This document shows, piece by piece, positions 17,730-27,305 of a stretch of 64,000 nucleotides of DNA. How positions within the stretch are numbered: the stretch's first letter is position 1; each line of letters begins with the position of its first letter. Origin of the DNA: Firmicutes bacterium HGW-Firmicutes-14 (GTDB lineage: Bacteria; Bacillota; Thermincolia; Thermincolales; UBA2595); the NCBI GenBank assembly GCA_002840275.1, contig PHAB01000010.1, positions 47,162-111,161 of the forward strand. Direction: 5' to 3'. The notes under the pieces are model-generated. The model worked only from the letters and a program-made list of their open reading frames with translations. It was not told the origin of the DNA and did not search any database. The position numbers were made by a program, and so were the translations under genes.

Positions 17730-18485
17730 CTAAGCAGGTTTATCCAGGTAAGCATTCACTAAAATATAATCACTGGGTTTGTCTACATCTATCCCGATCT
17801 CGGGAAAATCTGTTATTACAGCTTTCACCATGATTCCAAGTATTTCCGATACCTTTTTTTGCAGTTCCGGGATGGTCAGCCTGTTGAACAGCAGTTTAAA
17901 AATGAATTTAAAGCCTAGCAACCTGCATAATTTAAGCGGACTCTTCCTGTTTTTCACAAACTCCCGGGCCCTGTCAGCACATAACGGCACAGCTGCCGGG
18001 TTTACCAGGAACAGGTTCCCCCCTGTAAAGGTGCCTTCTTTAAGTTTCGCCGAGGTGCGGCTAACTCCCGGGTACCGCTCTTCAGCCATATCCATTGACA
18101 CTATGGGATAATAAAAATCCGCATCCCGGTCACCGCAAAGAGATATGAAATTTCTGACCGCTTCAGCAGTCAGCAGGGGGATATCACTGGTTACTATCAA
18201 AACCGGTCTGGTATTGTCGATATAACTCATGGCTTTAACAGCATTCTCAACAATTTCTCCCCCGGCCTGAACCACTGTCACCTGTTCTTCAGGAAATATT
18301 TCCTTCATTTCGACTGGGCCGGCTATGGCTATGCTATGTATCAATCCGGATTCCAGAAGGGCATCAACCACATATCTTACCATTGGTTTGCCGCCTATTC
18401 TGATCATCGCTTCGTAAGGCATGTCACTGCATTCCCGCAAGGGTCCTGTATTAGGACTCCCAGCGACAATCACCGCATCAAACAT
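17730..18485 (-). CDS. MobA-like nucleotidyltransferase domain protein
   Basis: A 251-residue protein with a nucleotidyltransferase (GT-A type) fold: VIVAGSPNTG at the N-terminus in place of the GGxxxR loop, then the IGGKPMVRYVVDALLES segment and VTSDIPLLTAEAV with the metal-binding Asp. The C-terminal third is specific to this subgroup. It probably binds an NTP and a small activated substrate, but the substrate is unknown. It sits between the GntR gene and ridA where B. subtilis has nothing. A weak hairpin with a T7 tract follows the stop (17712-17743). Confidence 0.75.
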   Translation of the reverse strand: MFDAVIVAGSPNTGPLRECSDMPYEAMIRIGGKPMVRYVVDALLESGLIHSIAIAGPVEMKEIFPEEQVTVVQAGGEIVENAVKAMSYIDNTRPVLIVTSDIPLLTAEAVRNFISLCGDRDADFYYPIVSMDMAEERYPGVSRTSAKLKEGTFTGGNLFLVNPAAVPLCADRAREFVKNRKSPLKLCRLLGFKFIFKLLFNRLTIPELQKKVSEILGIMVKAVITDFPEIGIDVDKPSDYILVNAYLDKPA

Positions 18486-18505
18486 CAGTTTTCCTGCTCC
18501 TTATC

Positions 18506-19195
18506 TTATTTTTCCATATCCTCATCCTCTTTAAGCATGTCCAGCATACTGTTTTCCGCATTTTCAATATGCTCTATAGCCAAAGCCTGAGCCCGTTCCA
18601 CGTTTCTTTCGGAAACTGCTTCAACTATTTTCTTGTGTTCCTCAAAAGCAAATTTCATCCGTCCCGGGGTAGAAAGAGATGCCTGTCTGAACCTTTGAAT
18701 CTGTTCCCTGAGATTGCTGACAATCTGTGCCAGCCTTTCATTACGGCTGGCCTTAAAGAGCGCCTCATGAAATTCTGTATCTACCTCTACCAGCTTTTCC
18801 AAATCGTTGTCTTTCACACACTCGCCTATCTTTACCAGGATTCTTTCCAGCTGCTCCAGTTCCTCCTCAGTTATTCGTTCGGCTGCAAGCCCGGCGGCCA
18901 AGGCCTCCAGGGCAGCCCTGATTTCAAATACGTCAGCAATGTCCTTCATTGAAATCCCAGCGACATAAGCTCCCTTGCGGGGTATCATTACCACAAAACC
19001 TTCCAGTTCCAGTTTCCGGATAGCTTCTCTAACCGGTGTCCTGCTAACCCCCATTTCCTCCGCCAGCTGGATTTCCATCAAACGCTCACCCGGTCTCAGG
19101 GTTGCACTTATTATAGCTTCCCTCAAAGTCTCAAACACAATCTCCCTTAATGGCTTATAATTGTCCAGGGTGACAGGAAATAATCTTCTTGTCAT
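18506..19195 (-). CDS. GntR-family transcriptional regulator (FadR/FCD subfamily)
   Basis: A 229-residue protein. Residues ~10-75 form the winged helix (LREAIISATLRPGERL, then MGVSRTPVREAIRKLELEG). Residues ~85-220 form the all-helical FCD ligand domain (FEIRAALEALAAG, DTEFHEALFKASRN, and FEEHKKIVEAVSERN with metal-binding His). The effector is unknown. The start at 19195 follows GGAAGAG and avoids overlap with ispE. It occupies the place of purR in B. subtilis, so it is a lineage-specific substitution and not a PurR orthologue. Confidence 0.9.
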   Translation of the reverse strand: MTRRLFPVTLDNYKPLREIVFETLREAIISATLRPGERLMEIQLAEEMGVSRTPVREAIRKLELEGFVVMIPRKGAYVAGISMKDIADVFEIRAALEALAAGLAAERITEEELEQLERILVKIGECVKDNDLEKLVEVDTEFHEALFKASRNERLAQIVSNLREQIQRFRQASLSTPGRMKFAFEEHKKIVEAVSERNVERAQALAIEHIENAENSMLDMLKEDEDMEK

Positions 19196-19256
19196 TCTAT
19201 CTCTTCCTTTCCTCAGGTTGTTAAAAGCTATTCTATCCGTTTCCTCCAAATTCCTG

Positions 19257-20126
19257 CTAATCGACAGGCCATGTCCGGGAGACTCCAATAAACAGGTCTT
19301 TTATACTATACCTGAGACGTTCCGCAATTTCTTCAGCATCTGAGCGGCTTTCAGCTACACCAAAAACCGTTGGGCCGCTGCCTGACATGAGGGCCCTGAT
19401 TGCCCCGGCTTCTTCCACATCCCTTTTAATCAGCGCCACACCGGGATATCTTTTCAAGGTAACTGATTCCAGTACATTCACCAGGTTTTTAATAATGCTT
19501 CCGGTATCCCTGTTGTGCACCGCTTTTATCATGGCGCCGGTATCCGGTCTTTCAGTAACCTGCCCCGGATTGAAATTACTGTATATTTCAGCAGTGGAAA
19601 CTTCCAGCGGGGGTTTAACCAGGACAAACCACATTTCCGGCAACCCCGCCAGTTCTGTCAGTATTTCGCCCCTGCCGCGGGCCAGGGCGGTCCCCCCTTT
19701 TATGCAAAAGGGCACATCAGACCCAACTGACGCACCCATTGCTTCAAGCTGTTCACCGGACATTCCCAGGTCCCACAGGTGATTAAGACCTGTTATAACA
19801 GCAGCGGCATCGGCAGACCCGCCTGCCAGCCCCGCAGCAACAGGGATGTTCTTTTTAATATGGATCCCCACACCCCGTTTTATCTTAAATTCATCTGCCA
19901 GCATCCGGGCTGCCCTGTATGCTATGTTTGACTGCCCACCGGGAAGGTCCGGCCGGTCTGTGGTAACCGTAATATCCCGGGTAGTTTCTTCAATGGCCAC
20001 CACATCCCGAAGATCTATGGTCTGCATCACCATCTCGACTTCATGGTAGCCATCAGGCCTTTTCCCCAAAACATCGAGGCTAAGGTTGATTTTGGCCGGA
20101 GCCTCAATGATAATTTTTCTTTTCAC
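19257..20126 (-). CDS. ispE: 4-diphosphocytidyl-2-C-methyl-D-erythritol kinase
   Basis: A 289-residue GHMP kinase. It phosphorylates CDP-ME in the non-mevalonate isoprenoid pathway. The N-terminus (EAPAKINLSLDVLGKRPDGYHEV) and the ATP loop PVAAGLAGGSADAAA (around residues 93-107) are diagnostic, as is the C-terminal MSGSGPTVFG. It heads the conserved ispE-to-prs run. Confidence 0.97.
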   Translation of the reverse strand: MKRKIIIEAPAKINLSLDVLGKRPDGYHEVEMVMQTIDLRDVVAIEETTRDITVTTDRPDLPGGQSNIAYRAARMLADEFKIKRGVGIHIKKNIPVAAGLAGGSADAAAVITGLNHLWDLGMSGEQLEAMGASVGSDVPFCIKGGTALARGRGEILTELAGLPEMWFVLVKPPLEVSTAEIYSNFNPGQVTERPDTGAMIKAVHNRDTGSIIKNLVNVLESVTLKRYPGVALIKRDVEEAGAIRALMSGSGPTVFGVAESRSDAEEIAERLRYSIKDLFIGVSRTWPVD

Positions 20127-20209
20127 AGGAACTCCCCCTTAACAGGTTTACAGGATCACTGTTTAATTATTGGCTGTAAACAGGGAAATTCCTTCATCAG
20201 GAAACTCTT

Positions 20210-22858
20210 TTAACAAACAACCTGCCTGTCATCTTTTTCTTTTATAGTCCTTCTGCTCCCTCCGTGCTGCATGGATTTTATCAGTTTCATCACCGGTTCA
20301 AATTTTTCATAAAAAACAACAACAACATCACCTTTAGACGCTAATTCAAGAGCCTTTTGCACTGCGGCGGTCTCGGCCAGGCATATAACGGTCTTATCCT
20401 CACTAAACCCCGCTTCCGTTACGGCATGTTTTAGGATTCCGGCAACTTCACCCGGCTCCCTTCCCCTGGTATCGCTGTCTTCTTTAATAACAATCAGGTC
20501 ACAATATTTGGCGGCTATCCTGCCCACACCTTCAATGTCCCCGTCTTTACGGTCACCGGGCATGGCCACTACACCGATTATTCTCTTGGGCTTCAACTTT
20601 TTTAATGTCTGCAGTGTGTTAAGATACCCTTTTTCATTATGACCATAATCAACGACTACCCTGATGTTATTTAACTCCAGCATATTAAGCCTGCCTGGGT
20701 TAACTTTTTCGTTGGGCAAGAAACTGAGCAGCCCCTCCCTGATATATTCCATGCCTGTTTCCAGGGCAATACAAGCGGCAACCGCAGCCAGGGCATTTTG
20801 CAGATTATGCTGTGCCTGCCCCCCCAAAGTACAGGGTATATGCCTGACAGGCAGGACTTTTTGGATTTTGGTCCCCCAGGCCGCCACAATGGAGCCGTTT
20901 TTGACAAATACAGCCGTACCGCCTGCCCCCAGGTGCCTGCGGACAATGAGGCTGTCCGATGCGGCGCTGAAATAAATAACCGACGACCTTACCCTGTCAG
21001 AAAGGGCAACCACATGTTTGTCATCAGCATTAAGAACTGTTGAACCCTTCCGGTGGACAGCCTCAGCAACAACACTCTTGACATAGGCCATATCTTCCAG
21101 TGTTTCTACACCGTCCATGCCCAGGTGGTCATTACTTATATTTGTTATAATCCCAACATTACTGAAATCATAACCCAGCCCGGACCTTAGAATCCCGCCC
21201 CTGGCGGTTTCGAGGACCGCAATTTCCACCGAGGGCTCCCGCAAAACAACACGGGCGCTCTGGGGGCCCGTGGTATCACCATCCACAATTTTTCTGCCCC
21301 CAATGTATATACCGTCTGAAGTAGTGCTCCCCACAGCCAGACCCGCAGCCTGGAGAATATGGCTCACCATCCGGGTAACAGTAGTCTTGCCATTTGTTCC
21401 TGTTATAGATACAATTGGAATCCTGGCCTTTGCCCCTGGTGGAAACAGCATATCAACTATAGCTCCGGCGACGTTCCGGGCTTTACCCCTGGCCGGATAA
21501 TGGTGCATCCTGATTCCCGGCGCCGCATTTATCTCAATTATTGCCCCATTGCCCGGCACAAGGGGCCGCCCGATATCCCGGGCGACCAGGTCAACCCCGG
21601 CCACGTCAAGGCCAACCAGGCGGACAGCCCTGATAACAAGTTCAATTGTATCCCGGTGGACCTGTCCTGTAACATCGACTGCTACTCCCCCGGTGCTTAT
21701 ATTCGCATTTTCCCGCAGATAAACAATCTCACTCTGAGCGGGTACGGATTGAGGTGTTAACCCTTTTTTTGCCAGCACCATCAAAACTATGGGGTCAATT
21801 TTAATCTTGGTCAACGGCTTCTCATGGGCTTCGCCGCGTAGCGGGTCCCTGTTAACCATCTCAACCAATTCCTCAATTGTGTTGTGCCCATCCCCGATAA
21901 CAAAAGCAGGAATGCGCTCAGAAGCCGCAACAACCCTGTCATCTACCACAACCAGTCTGTAATGTTTTCCGACAATGAATTTCTCTACAATCACCTTGGG
22001 GCTGATAGAAACCGCCACCTCAAAAGCCCGGGAAATCTCCTTTTTTGTTCTCAGGTTCAAGGCTACTCCCTTGCCCTGATTGCCATCATAGGGTTTAACT
22101 ACAACTTTTTCTCCTATGTGTTCGGCTATTTCCACCGCTTCCTTTTCAGTCCGGGCGATTCCGCCCCAGGGAACAGGGATTCCGGATTCAGCCAGCAGTT
22201 CTTTAACCAGCGCCTTGTCACAGGCAATGTCGATCCCGATACAATTGGTCCGGCCGGTGATTGTGGCTTGCACCTTCTGCTGGTGCTTTCCGTATCCCAG
22301 CTGCAGAATACTACCCTCACCCAGCCTCATCACCGGGATACCTCTCCTGCCCGCTTCTCTGGCAATGGCTTCGGTGCTGGGGCCTAAGCCATACCTGCCG
22401 GCCACCTCTCTTATCCGGGCCGGTTCGGTCCCGATATCCACAGGTTTTCCGTCAAGCAGCCGCCAGACGAATTCTACTGCGGTTTTTAAGGCTGCAATAC
22501 CTGCTTCTTTGGATTCATACTCAGTTATTATACGATTAATCCCCGGTGCTCCGGTACGGATGGTTTTCCCGTAGACAACATCCATTCCGGCAAGATGCTG
22601 CAGCTCTATGGCTGTATGCTCAATCACGTGTCCGATGTATGTGCCTTCCCTCAGTCTTTCAGCAAACCCTCCCGGACGGCCCCGGGAGCAGTAATGTTCC
22701 CCCAGGGATGGAATATGGCTGAGCAGCAGTTCGGCAAAACCCGGCACCTTGTCGGTTGAAGTATCCGCATATTCTTCCAGGTCTAGCGTTAGCTGGATGA
22801 CCGGCCTGTGACAATATATGTTAGCACCTTCAATGGGCCTGATTTCGATGATTTTCAT
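20210..22858 (-). CDS. cphA: Cyanophycin synthetase
   Basis: An 882-residue protein, the usual CphA length. The N-terminal ~160 residues are the CphA-specific domain. Residues ~210-470 are an ATP-grasp ligase (VVVKPYDGNQGKGVAL; IEINAAPGIRMH) that adds Asp. Residues ~480-860 are a Mur-ligase-like module with Walker A SITGTNGKTT that adds Arg. The product is the storage polymer multi-L-arginyl-poly-L-aspartate. The ATG follows GAAAGGGGAAAACA and overlaps the cphB 3' end by 29 bp, so the two are translationally linked. Cyanophycin genes occur in some Clostridia as well as cyanobacteria. Confidence 0.95.
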   Translation of the reverse strand: MKIIEIRPIEGANIYCHRPVIQLTLDLEEYADTSTDKVPGFAELLLSHIPSLGEHYCSRGRPGGFAERLREGTYIGHVIEHTAIELQHLAGMDVVYGKTIRTGAPGINRIITEYESKEAGIAALKTAVEFVWRLLDGKPVDIGTEPARIREVAGRYGLGPSTEAIAREAGRRGIPVMRLGEGSILQLGYGKHQQKVQATITGRTNCIGIDIACDKALVKELLAESGIPVPWGGIARTEKEAVEIAEHIGEKVVVKPYDGNQGKGVALNLRTKKEISRAFEVAVSISPKVIVEKFIVGKHYRLVVVDDRVVAASERIPAFVIGDGHNTIEELVEMVNRDPLRGEAHEKPLTKIKIDPIVLMVLAKKGLTPQSVPAQSEIVYLRENANISTGGVAVDVTGQVHRDTIELVIRAVRLVGLDVAGVDLVARDIGRPLVPGNGAIIEINAAPGIRMHHYPARGKARNVAGAIVDMLFPPGAKARIPIVSITGTNGKTTVTRMVSHILQAAGLAVGSTTSDGIYIGGRKIVDGDTTGPQSARVVLREPSVEIAVLETARGGILRSGLGYDFSNVGIITNISNDHLGMDGVETLEDMAYVKSVVAEAVHRKGSTVLNADDKHVVALSDRVRSSVIYFSAASDSLIVRRHLGAGGTAVFVKNGSIVAAWGTKIQKVLPVRHIPCTLGGQAQHNLQNALAAVAACIALETGMEYIREGLLSFLPNEKVNPGRLNMLELNNIRVVVDYGHNEKGYLNTLQTLKKLKPKRIIGVVAMPGDRKDGDIEGVGRIAAKYCDLIVIKEDSDTRGREPGEVAGILKHAVTEAGFSEDKTVICLAETAAVQKALELASKGDVVVVFYEKFEPVMKLIKSMQHGGSRRTIKEKDDRQVVC

Positions 22859-23684
22859 TGTTTTCCCCTTTCTCTTCCTGGAATCTGGTTGGTTTTCTGG
22901 TATTTAGATCAAAGCCGAAGCCCTTTGGAAGGACGTGAAGAATCATGTTGCCAACCGCCAGCGCCTGGCCCGGTGAATGTTCCGACACATTGGAGAAAGC
23001 CATATGCCTGCCCTCCAAAAACGTTACTGTCTGTGACCCGATAATCTCCAGCCTGGCATCAGGATAAACAAGGATTGCTGTATCCTCGTCTATACCGACC
23101 CCCAGTATATAAGGGTTATGGGCAACGGCTGAAAGAAGGCGGCCGGTCCGCCCCCTTTGGGCGAAATGCTGGTCAATAACCACTTCTTTAAGAAGGCCCA
23201 GCCCGGGAGCCATTTTAATGGTATTCAGTTTTGGAGCCTGGCTGCTGTCCCCCTCTACTATCATTGTATTACTCATCACAGAAGCCCCGGCGCTTGTTCC
23301 CGCAATTACAGCTCCTCTGCGGTATGCCTTCTTCAGTGCATCATCTGCAGTGGTACCCCCAAGGGCAGCCGTTATCCTGAGCTGGTCCCCTCCGGTGAAG
23401 AAGATTCCCGTGGCTTTTTCCATCAGTCTCTCAGTAAACAAATGGTTGGCCTTTTTCCGGGAATCCAGATCAAGGACCTCAACGATACCTGCCCCAAGCC
23501 CGTGAAAGATTTCGTAATACTCCCGCCCTGCTGTTTCCGGTTCCTGAGTGGCTGTTGTTAACACAACAACATATGCCTTTTCCCCTCCGGCCAGGTCAAT
23601 GAACCTTTTTAGTATCTCACATTTTCCGTCCTTATCTTCCGCACCGCCGATTATCAGCAGTGTTCCTTCTACTTTGTGTTCCAT
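22830..23684 (-). CDS. cphB: Cyanophycinase
   Basis: A 284-residue S51-family serine exopeptidase. It degrades cyanophycin to beta-Asp-Arg dipeptides. The start LLIIGGAEDKDGKC and the nucleophile motif AGTSAGASVMS (Ser at about residue 134) are clear, with FFTGGDQLRI before them. GGAGGGACAA precedes the ATG. It is the first gene of the cphB-cphA operon, transcribed away from the L,D-transpeptidase. No isoaspartyl dipeptidase gene is adjacent. Confidence 0.95.
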   Translation of the reverse strand: MEHKVEGTLLIIGGAEDKDGKCEILKRFIDLAGGEKAYVVVLTTATQEPETAGREYYEIFHGLGAGIVEVLDLDSRKKANHLFTERLMEKATGIFFTGGDQLRITAALGGTTADDALKKAYRRGAVIAGTSAGASVMSNTMIVEGDSSQAPKLNTIKMAPGLGLLKEVVIDQHFAQRGRTGRLLSAVAHNPYILGVGIDEDTAILVYPDARLEIIGSQTVTFLEGRHMAFSNVSEHSPGQALAVGNMILHVLPKGFGFDLNTRKPTRFQEEKGENNENHRNQAH

Positions 23685-24036
23685 TTGTCCCTCCGGTTTA
23701 AGTCAATCAGACGATATTTTGCCCTTTTTTTCCATTTATTATACCCGTTCCGGGGCGTTCCGGAGGTCAGGTGGAGTTTGGACTCAACCCCGCATATAAT
23801 ACAGTGATCGGTGCCCATTTAGGGAATGTTGACCTGTTTTTTCTGAAGTGTTTAAAAATCGCAAATAAAATAATGTTTTATAAGGGTTGCTATATACAAA
23901 AGGATTTGCCTTTGGTTCCCTTGCTGCGCCTCTAAAGCGAAATCAGTGATTTCGCTTTAGAGGCGCAGCAAGGGAACCAAGAGAAACAGGTCAATGTTAA
24001 CAAAGGGACACCAGAACAAACGAAAAGGAGGCCACT
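23685..24036. other. 352-bp divergent intergenic region with long palindrome
   Basis: This gap separates cphB (minus) from the L,D-transpeptidase (plus). It holds the 69-bp palindrome described separately and an outer 11-bp inverted repeat, TTGACCTGTTT at 23829-23839 against AAACAGGTCAA at 23984-23994. The last 20 bp carry the AAAAGGAGG ribosome binding site of the plus-strand gene. No reading frame in it looks coding. Confidence 0.7.
23912..23980. repeat. 69-bp perfect palindrome (34-bp arms, one central base)
   Basis: The left arm begins TTGGTTCCCTTGCTGCGCC and runs to AAATCA; after a single G the exact reverse complement follows to 23980. A perfect inverted repeat of this size would form a cruciform or a very strong RNA hairpin. 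It has no adjacent T-tract on either strand that would make it an ordinary terminator, and the position between divergent genes also argues against one. Confidence 0.9.
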
Positions 24037-24423
24037 ATGGATAACGGTGAAGTATACCCTAACCGGAAAATAAACATATATACACATAATCGAAAGTTGT
24101 ACCTGAAAACCCTGCAGCGGACAGAAAAGATATATCCCATTGCCGTCGGAAAACCTCAAACTCCAACTCCCCTGGGCGCTTATACCATAATAAGCAAAAT
24201 AATTAACCCCGGGGGAATGCTGGGAACAAGGTGGTTGGGGCTGAGCATACCAAACGGCCCATACGGAATCCACGGAACTTACCGTCCCGAATCCATTGGC
24301 ATGGCCGTATCAAACGGCTGTATAAGGATGCATAACAGGGATATTGAGGAATTATTCAGCAAGGTCCGGATCGGCTCTACTGTAGTTATTGAATCTTCAG
24401 AGCCCGTGACTTATCCCGGCTAA
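24037..24423 (+). CDS. L,D-transpeptidase (YkuD domain)
   Basis: A 128-residue protein consisting of little more than a YkuD catalytic domain. The active-site pattern is [13 protein letters not shown] followed by SNGCIRM, with the nucleophilic Cys at about residue 94. These enzymes make 3-3 peptidoglycan cross-links or anchor proteins and are inhibited by carbapenems. No signal peptide or LysM is visible, unlike many relatives. A perfect AAAAGGAGG site precedes the ATG. An inverted repeat TCCCGGCT/AGCCGGGA (24414-24437) spans the stop codon and may end transcription. Confidence 0.9.
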   Translation: MDNGEVYPNRKINIYTHNRKLYLKTLQRTEKIYPIAVGKPQTPTPLGAYTIISKIINPGGMLGTRWLGLSIPNGPYGIHGTYRPESIGMAVSNGCIRMHNRDIEELFSKVRIGSTVVIESSEPVTYPG

Positions 24424-24494
24424 AGGATGAGCCGGGAGAGGTTTGTTGATAAACTGCAAAAATAAGATGGCATATTTATTCTAAGTCATACATT

Positions 24495-24540
24495 AGCGCC
24501 GCTAAGACTCGCATGAAGAGGCGGGAATCTTAGCGGCGCT
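24495..24540. repeat. Strong intergenic hairpin (13-bp perfect stem)
   Basis: AGCGCCGCTAAGA pairs perfectly with TCTTAGCGGCGCT; inside, CTCGC can pair with GCGGG after a 2-base bulge. No T-run follows on either strand. It may be a structured RNA element or a degenerate mobile-element end. Confidence 0.65.
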
Positions 24541-24674
24541 TAACTATCGGATTAAGACGTGAGATATGAGGACAAGTATCGACAGCATACTTAAACCCGT
24601 GTTCTTCTGGGCCTCCGCAATCTTGGCTTCGGCGGCAGCATTCCTAAATTATTACCTAATATGACAATATATTT

Positions 24675-24692
24675 TGTTGAAATTTGTCAACA
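24675..24692. promoter_or_regulatory. Candidate operator dyad upstream of the hydrogenase operon
   Basis: TGTTGA-AATTTG-TCAACA is a perfect 6-bp inverted repeat with a 6-bp spacer in an AT-rich stretch 122 bp before the first hydrogenase gene. It resembles the Rex redox-operator (TTGTTAA-N4-TTAACAA) in base content but its spacer is 2 bp too long, so the regulator is unknown. Confidence 0.35.
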
Positions 24693-24813
24693 GGTAGAGG
24701 ATTTTTCCTTTTTTTGGCGAAGATTTTACCAAAAGCAACGGAGGGGCAGGGGTTGCTAAAATACCGGTCAGCAATGACCACAATTTTAATGTTGAAAGGA
24801 GCGATTAGAGGGA

Positions 24814-26403
24814 ATGAAAATCGGTCTGTTTTTTTCGCGGTCAAACGGAATCACCGACAGGGTTGTGAACATAGATAATCTCACCCAACATTTCAGCAAG
24901 GATTATTATACCTTTGTGGTGAATGACTTTTTCAAGACCGCAGACCTCAACGCCATTTTATCCGAAATAGATAAAAACGCCTTTGACGCCGTTGTCATGG
25001 CCGGGGATTCTCCAATGAATTACCTGACCAATAAAAGCGCCGAAATGGTGATCCAAAAAATTGAGGAAAAAGGTATTAACACAAATAAAATAGGATTTGC
25101 CAATATCAAGGAACAGGTGGCCATGGTGCATACCGGCTCTCCGCAAAAAGCCACCGAGAAAGCAAAACTCCTGGTGGAAGTGGCCATCGAAAAAGTCAGG
25201 ACTGCCCGCCCCATAAATACCCGGGATATTGCCCCCCACCCGGCCGTTGCTATTTTTGGAGCGACCCCCGGCGGAATGCTTACCGCCCAGAGGCTGCTGG
25301 AACGGAACTTCAAGGTTTATATCATTGACAAAGCAGAGAACTACCGGAATTTCAACGACCGGGAGAACCAGGAAAAAATAGCATCGGTAATTACATGTGT
25401 GGAAATGCATCCCAAAACAAGATTTATTTTTAATGCCCGGATAAACGACATCTATGGTTATGCAGGCCGTTTTAACATCAATATTACGGCAAATGGTAAT
25501 ACGACAGATTATACAGTGGGAAGTATCATTGTTGCTAACACCGCAGACCTGGAATTCACTCAGTATATCAGGCCGCTGGTGCATATTGATATTGATGAAA
25601 ACGGCCGCTTTAAGCCTGTTAATCCTGACACCCTGAAGGTCTTCACTTATGAAAAAGGTATTTTCCTCCTGCCGGACGATGAAGCCCAGCCCTTGTCGAG
25701 CATAGTTGCTCTCAGTGATTCTGTTGCCTTCGCCGCAACGTCTTTCCTGGAAAGAAAGGAAATCTGTTATAAAATCATGGTGTCAGAGATTAACGAAGAA
25801 CTCTGCAGCGGCTGTGGAACCTGTGTTAAAACCTGTATGTTCAAGGCTTCCAGCATCGATCCTCTAAAAAAAATTTCGGTTATAGACGAACAACGCTGCA
25901 AAGGGTGCGGCAACTGTGTAACATCATGCCCCACCGGCGCCCGGGACCTGCTGTCATATCCCCAGAAATACCTGGCTAAAGCCATCAAACTCCTGGCAAA
26001 ATTTGAAGACGACAATAACGCAAAAATACTCTGCTTCCTCTGTGAGGGATGTGGATATACGGCCATGGACCTGGCTGGCATTAAGGGGCTGGAATATGAT
26101 GTCAATATAATGCCCCTTGGAATAAGATGTGGCGGAAACATCGATACCCAGCTGATCCTCGAAGCATACAGACAGGGTTTTGACGGAGTGGTCATCTGCA
26201 AATGCGCCGATTCCGACTGCCGGAACATTGTAGGAAATACTGACCTTGACCGGAGGGCTAACCTATTCCGGGAAATCCTCCGGAGCAGGGGGATCGATTC
26301 GGAAAACCTGCGCATAGTCGAAGGTCTCCGGGGCGGCAATAACCACTGTGCCCACTCTGTGCAAAAACTGTATGAAGAAATCAAAAACGGAGGTGGGAAC
26401 TAA
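24814..26403 (+). CDS. HdrA-like/MvhD fusion protein, electron-transfer subunit of the [NiFe] hydrogenase
   Basis: A 529-residue fusion. Residues 1-150 match the N-terminal region of heterodisulfide reductase HdrA ([12 protein letters not shown]), but the Cys residues that bind an iron-sulfur cluster there in HdrA are absent (FFSRSNG). Residues ~160-340 are a shortened FAD-type Rossmann region with GATPGG in place of GGGxAG. Two 4Fe-4S motifs follow ([11 protein letters not shown] and [11 protein letters not shown], residues ~330-380). The C-terminus is MvhD-like: [13 protein letters not shown] and [14 protein letters not shown]. MvhD joins the hydrogenase to HdrA in electron bifurcation, but hdrB and hdrC are absent here. 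Its stop overlaps the next start (TAATG). Confidence 0.85.
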   Translation: MKIGLFFSRSNGITDRVVNIDNLTQHFSKDYYTFVVNDFFKTADLNAILSEIDKNAFDAVVMAGDSPMNYLTNKSAEMVIQKIEEKGINTNKIGFANIKEQVAMVHTGSPQKATEKAKLLVEVAIEKVRTARPINTRDIAPHPAVAIFGATPGGMLTAQRLLERNFKVYIIDKAENYRNFNDRENQEKIASVITCVEMHPKTRFIFNARINDIYGYAGRFNINITANGNTTDYTVGSIIVANTADLEFTQYIRPLVHIDIDENGRFKPVNPDTLKVFTYEKGIFLLPDDEAQPLSSIVALSDSVAFAATSFLERKEICYKIMVSEINEELCSGCGTCVKTCMFKASSIDPLKKISVIDEQRCKGCGNCVTSCPTGARDLLSYPQKYLAKAIKLLAKFEDDNNAKILCFLCEGCGYTAMDLAGIKGLEYDVNIMPLGIRCGGNIDTQLILEAYRQGFDGVVICKCADSDCRNIVGNTDLDRRANLFREILRSRGIDSENLRIVEGLRGGNNHCAHSVQKLYEEIKNGGGN

Positions 26404-27305
26404 TGGCCAAAGTAACTGCGGCAACAGTCTGGCTCCAGGGCTGCTCAGGATGCCATATTTCACTCCTGGATTTAAATGAGGAACTCCTGGATTTGCTGGA
26501 AGCGGTCGATCTTAAAGCTTCACCTATTCAGGATATCAAGGAAATTCCCGAAGTAACTGTTGGTATTGTGGAAGGTTGTGTCTCCAACAGTCATAATATA
26601 GAGGTCCTGAAAGACATCAGAGAGAAATCAAAAATTCTTGTAGCCCTGGGAACTTGTGCCTGCTTCGGCGGCATCGCCGGCCTAAGGAACATTTTTATCC
26701 GGCAGGAACTGCTCGACAGGGCCTTTGTAGAAGCTCCAAGCGTTGAAAACGGCGCCGTTCCGTGTTCAGAAGTGATTCCTGAATTCCTGGATGACGTCAA
26801 ACCCATCAGCGCTTATGTAAAAATTGATTATTATATTCCCGGGTGCCCTCCCCTTCCGTCAATGATCAGGGATGTGCTTTTTGCCCTGGTCAAAGGGGAA
26901 GAGCCTGTATTGCCTGAAAAGAGCCTCTGTGACGAGTGCGGTCGGGAACACCTGGAAATGCTGGTTCCCAAAAGGGAGTTTATTACCGACTCGGTCCTCT
27001 CAGTAATGGAACTGGAAAACATCGACCCAAATAAGTGTTTCCTGGAGCAGGGGGTACTGTGTATGGGACCTGCTACCCGTGAAGGCTGCCATGCCCGGTG
27101 CATGAAGGGCAACATGCCCTGCCGGGGTTGTATGGGCCCGACCCCGGGGGCCCTGGAACAGGGAGCCAAGATTGTCAATGCTCTGGCTTCAGTACTTCCG
27201 GCCGGCGGGCTGATGTTTATGGAAGACATGGTCGGCACCGGTTACCGTTATTCCTTACCTGTCTCCATAGTACCGACAAATGTAAAGAAAGGAGATGGTA
27301 AGTAA
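26403..27305 (+). CDS. [NiFe] hydrogenase small subunit (group 3, MvhG/HoxY-like)
   Basis: A 300-residue cytoplasmic small subunit without Tat signal. Proximal-cluster Cys ligands are visible in [13 protein letters not shown] (residues ~12-24), [15 protein letters not shown] and PGCPP. The C-terminal part adds Cys-rich segments ([32 protein letters not shown]) that would hold further FeS clusters. It passes electrons from the NiFe site to the HdrA/MvhD protein. It overlaps or abuts both neighbours by 1 bp, so the operon is tightly coupled. Confidence 0.9.
   Translation: MAKVTAATVWLQGCSGCHISLLDLNEELLDLLEAVDLKASPIQDIKEIPEVTVGIVEGCVSNSHNIEVLKDIREKSKILVALGTCACFGGIAGLRNIFIRQELLDRAFVEAPSVENGAVPCSEVIPEFLDDVKPISAYVKIDYYIPGCPPLPSMIRDVLFALVKGEEPVLPEKSLCDECGREHLEMLVPKREFITDSVLSVMELENIDPNKCFLEQGVLCMGPATREGCHARCMKGNMPCRGCMGPTPGALEQGAKIVNALASVLPAGGLMFMEDMVGTGYRYSLPVSIVPTNVKKGDGK

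Larger units (their letters stand above)
24424..24813. other. 390-bp intergenic region with strong hairpin and small dyads upstream of the hydrogenase operon
   Basis: It contains the 13-bp-stem hairpin at 24495-24540, a TGTTGA-N6-TCAACA dyad at 24675-24692 and a GGTCA-GCAA-TGACC hairpin at 24766-24779. The operon promoter is presumably here but I cannot pick one with confidence. No reading frame looks coding. Confidence 0.6.

Noticed and set aside
24675..24692. Rex redox-sensor operator
   Set aside because: The dyad resembles the Rex consensus but its spacer is 6 rather than 4 bases; listed only as an unidentified operator candidate.
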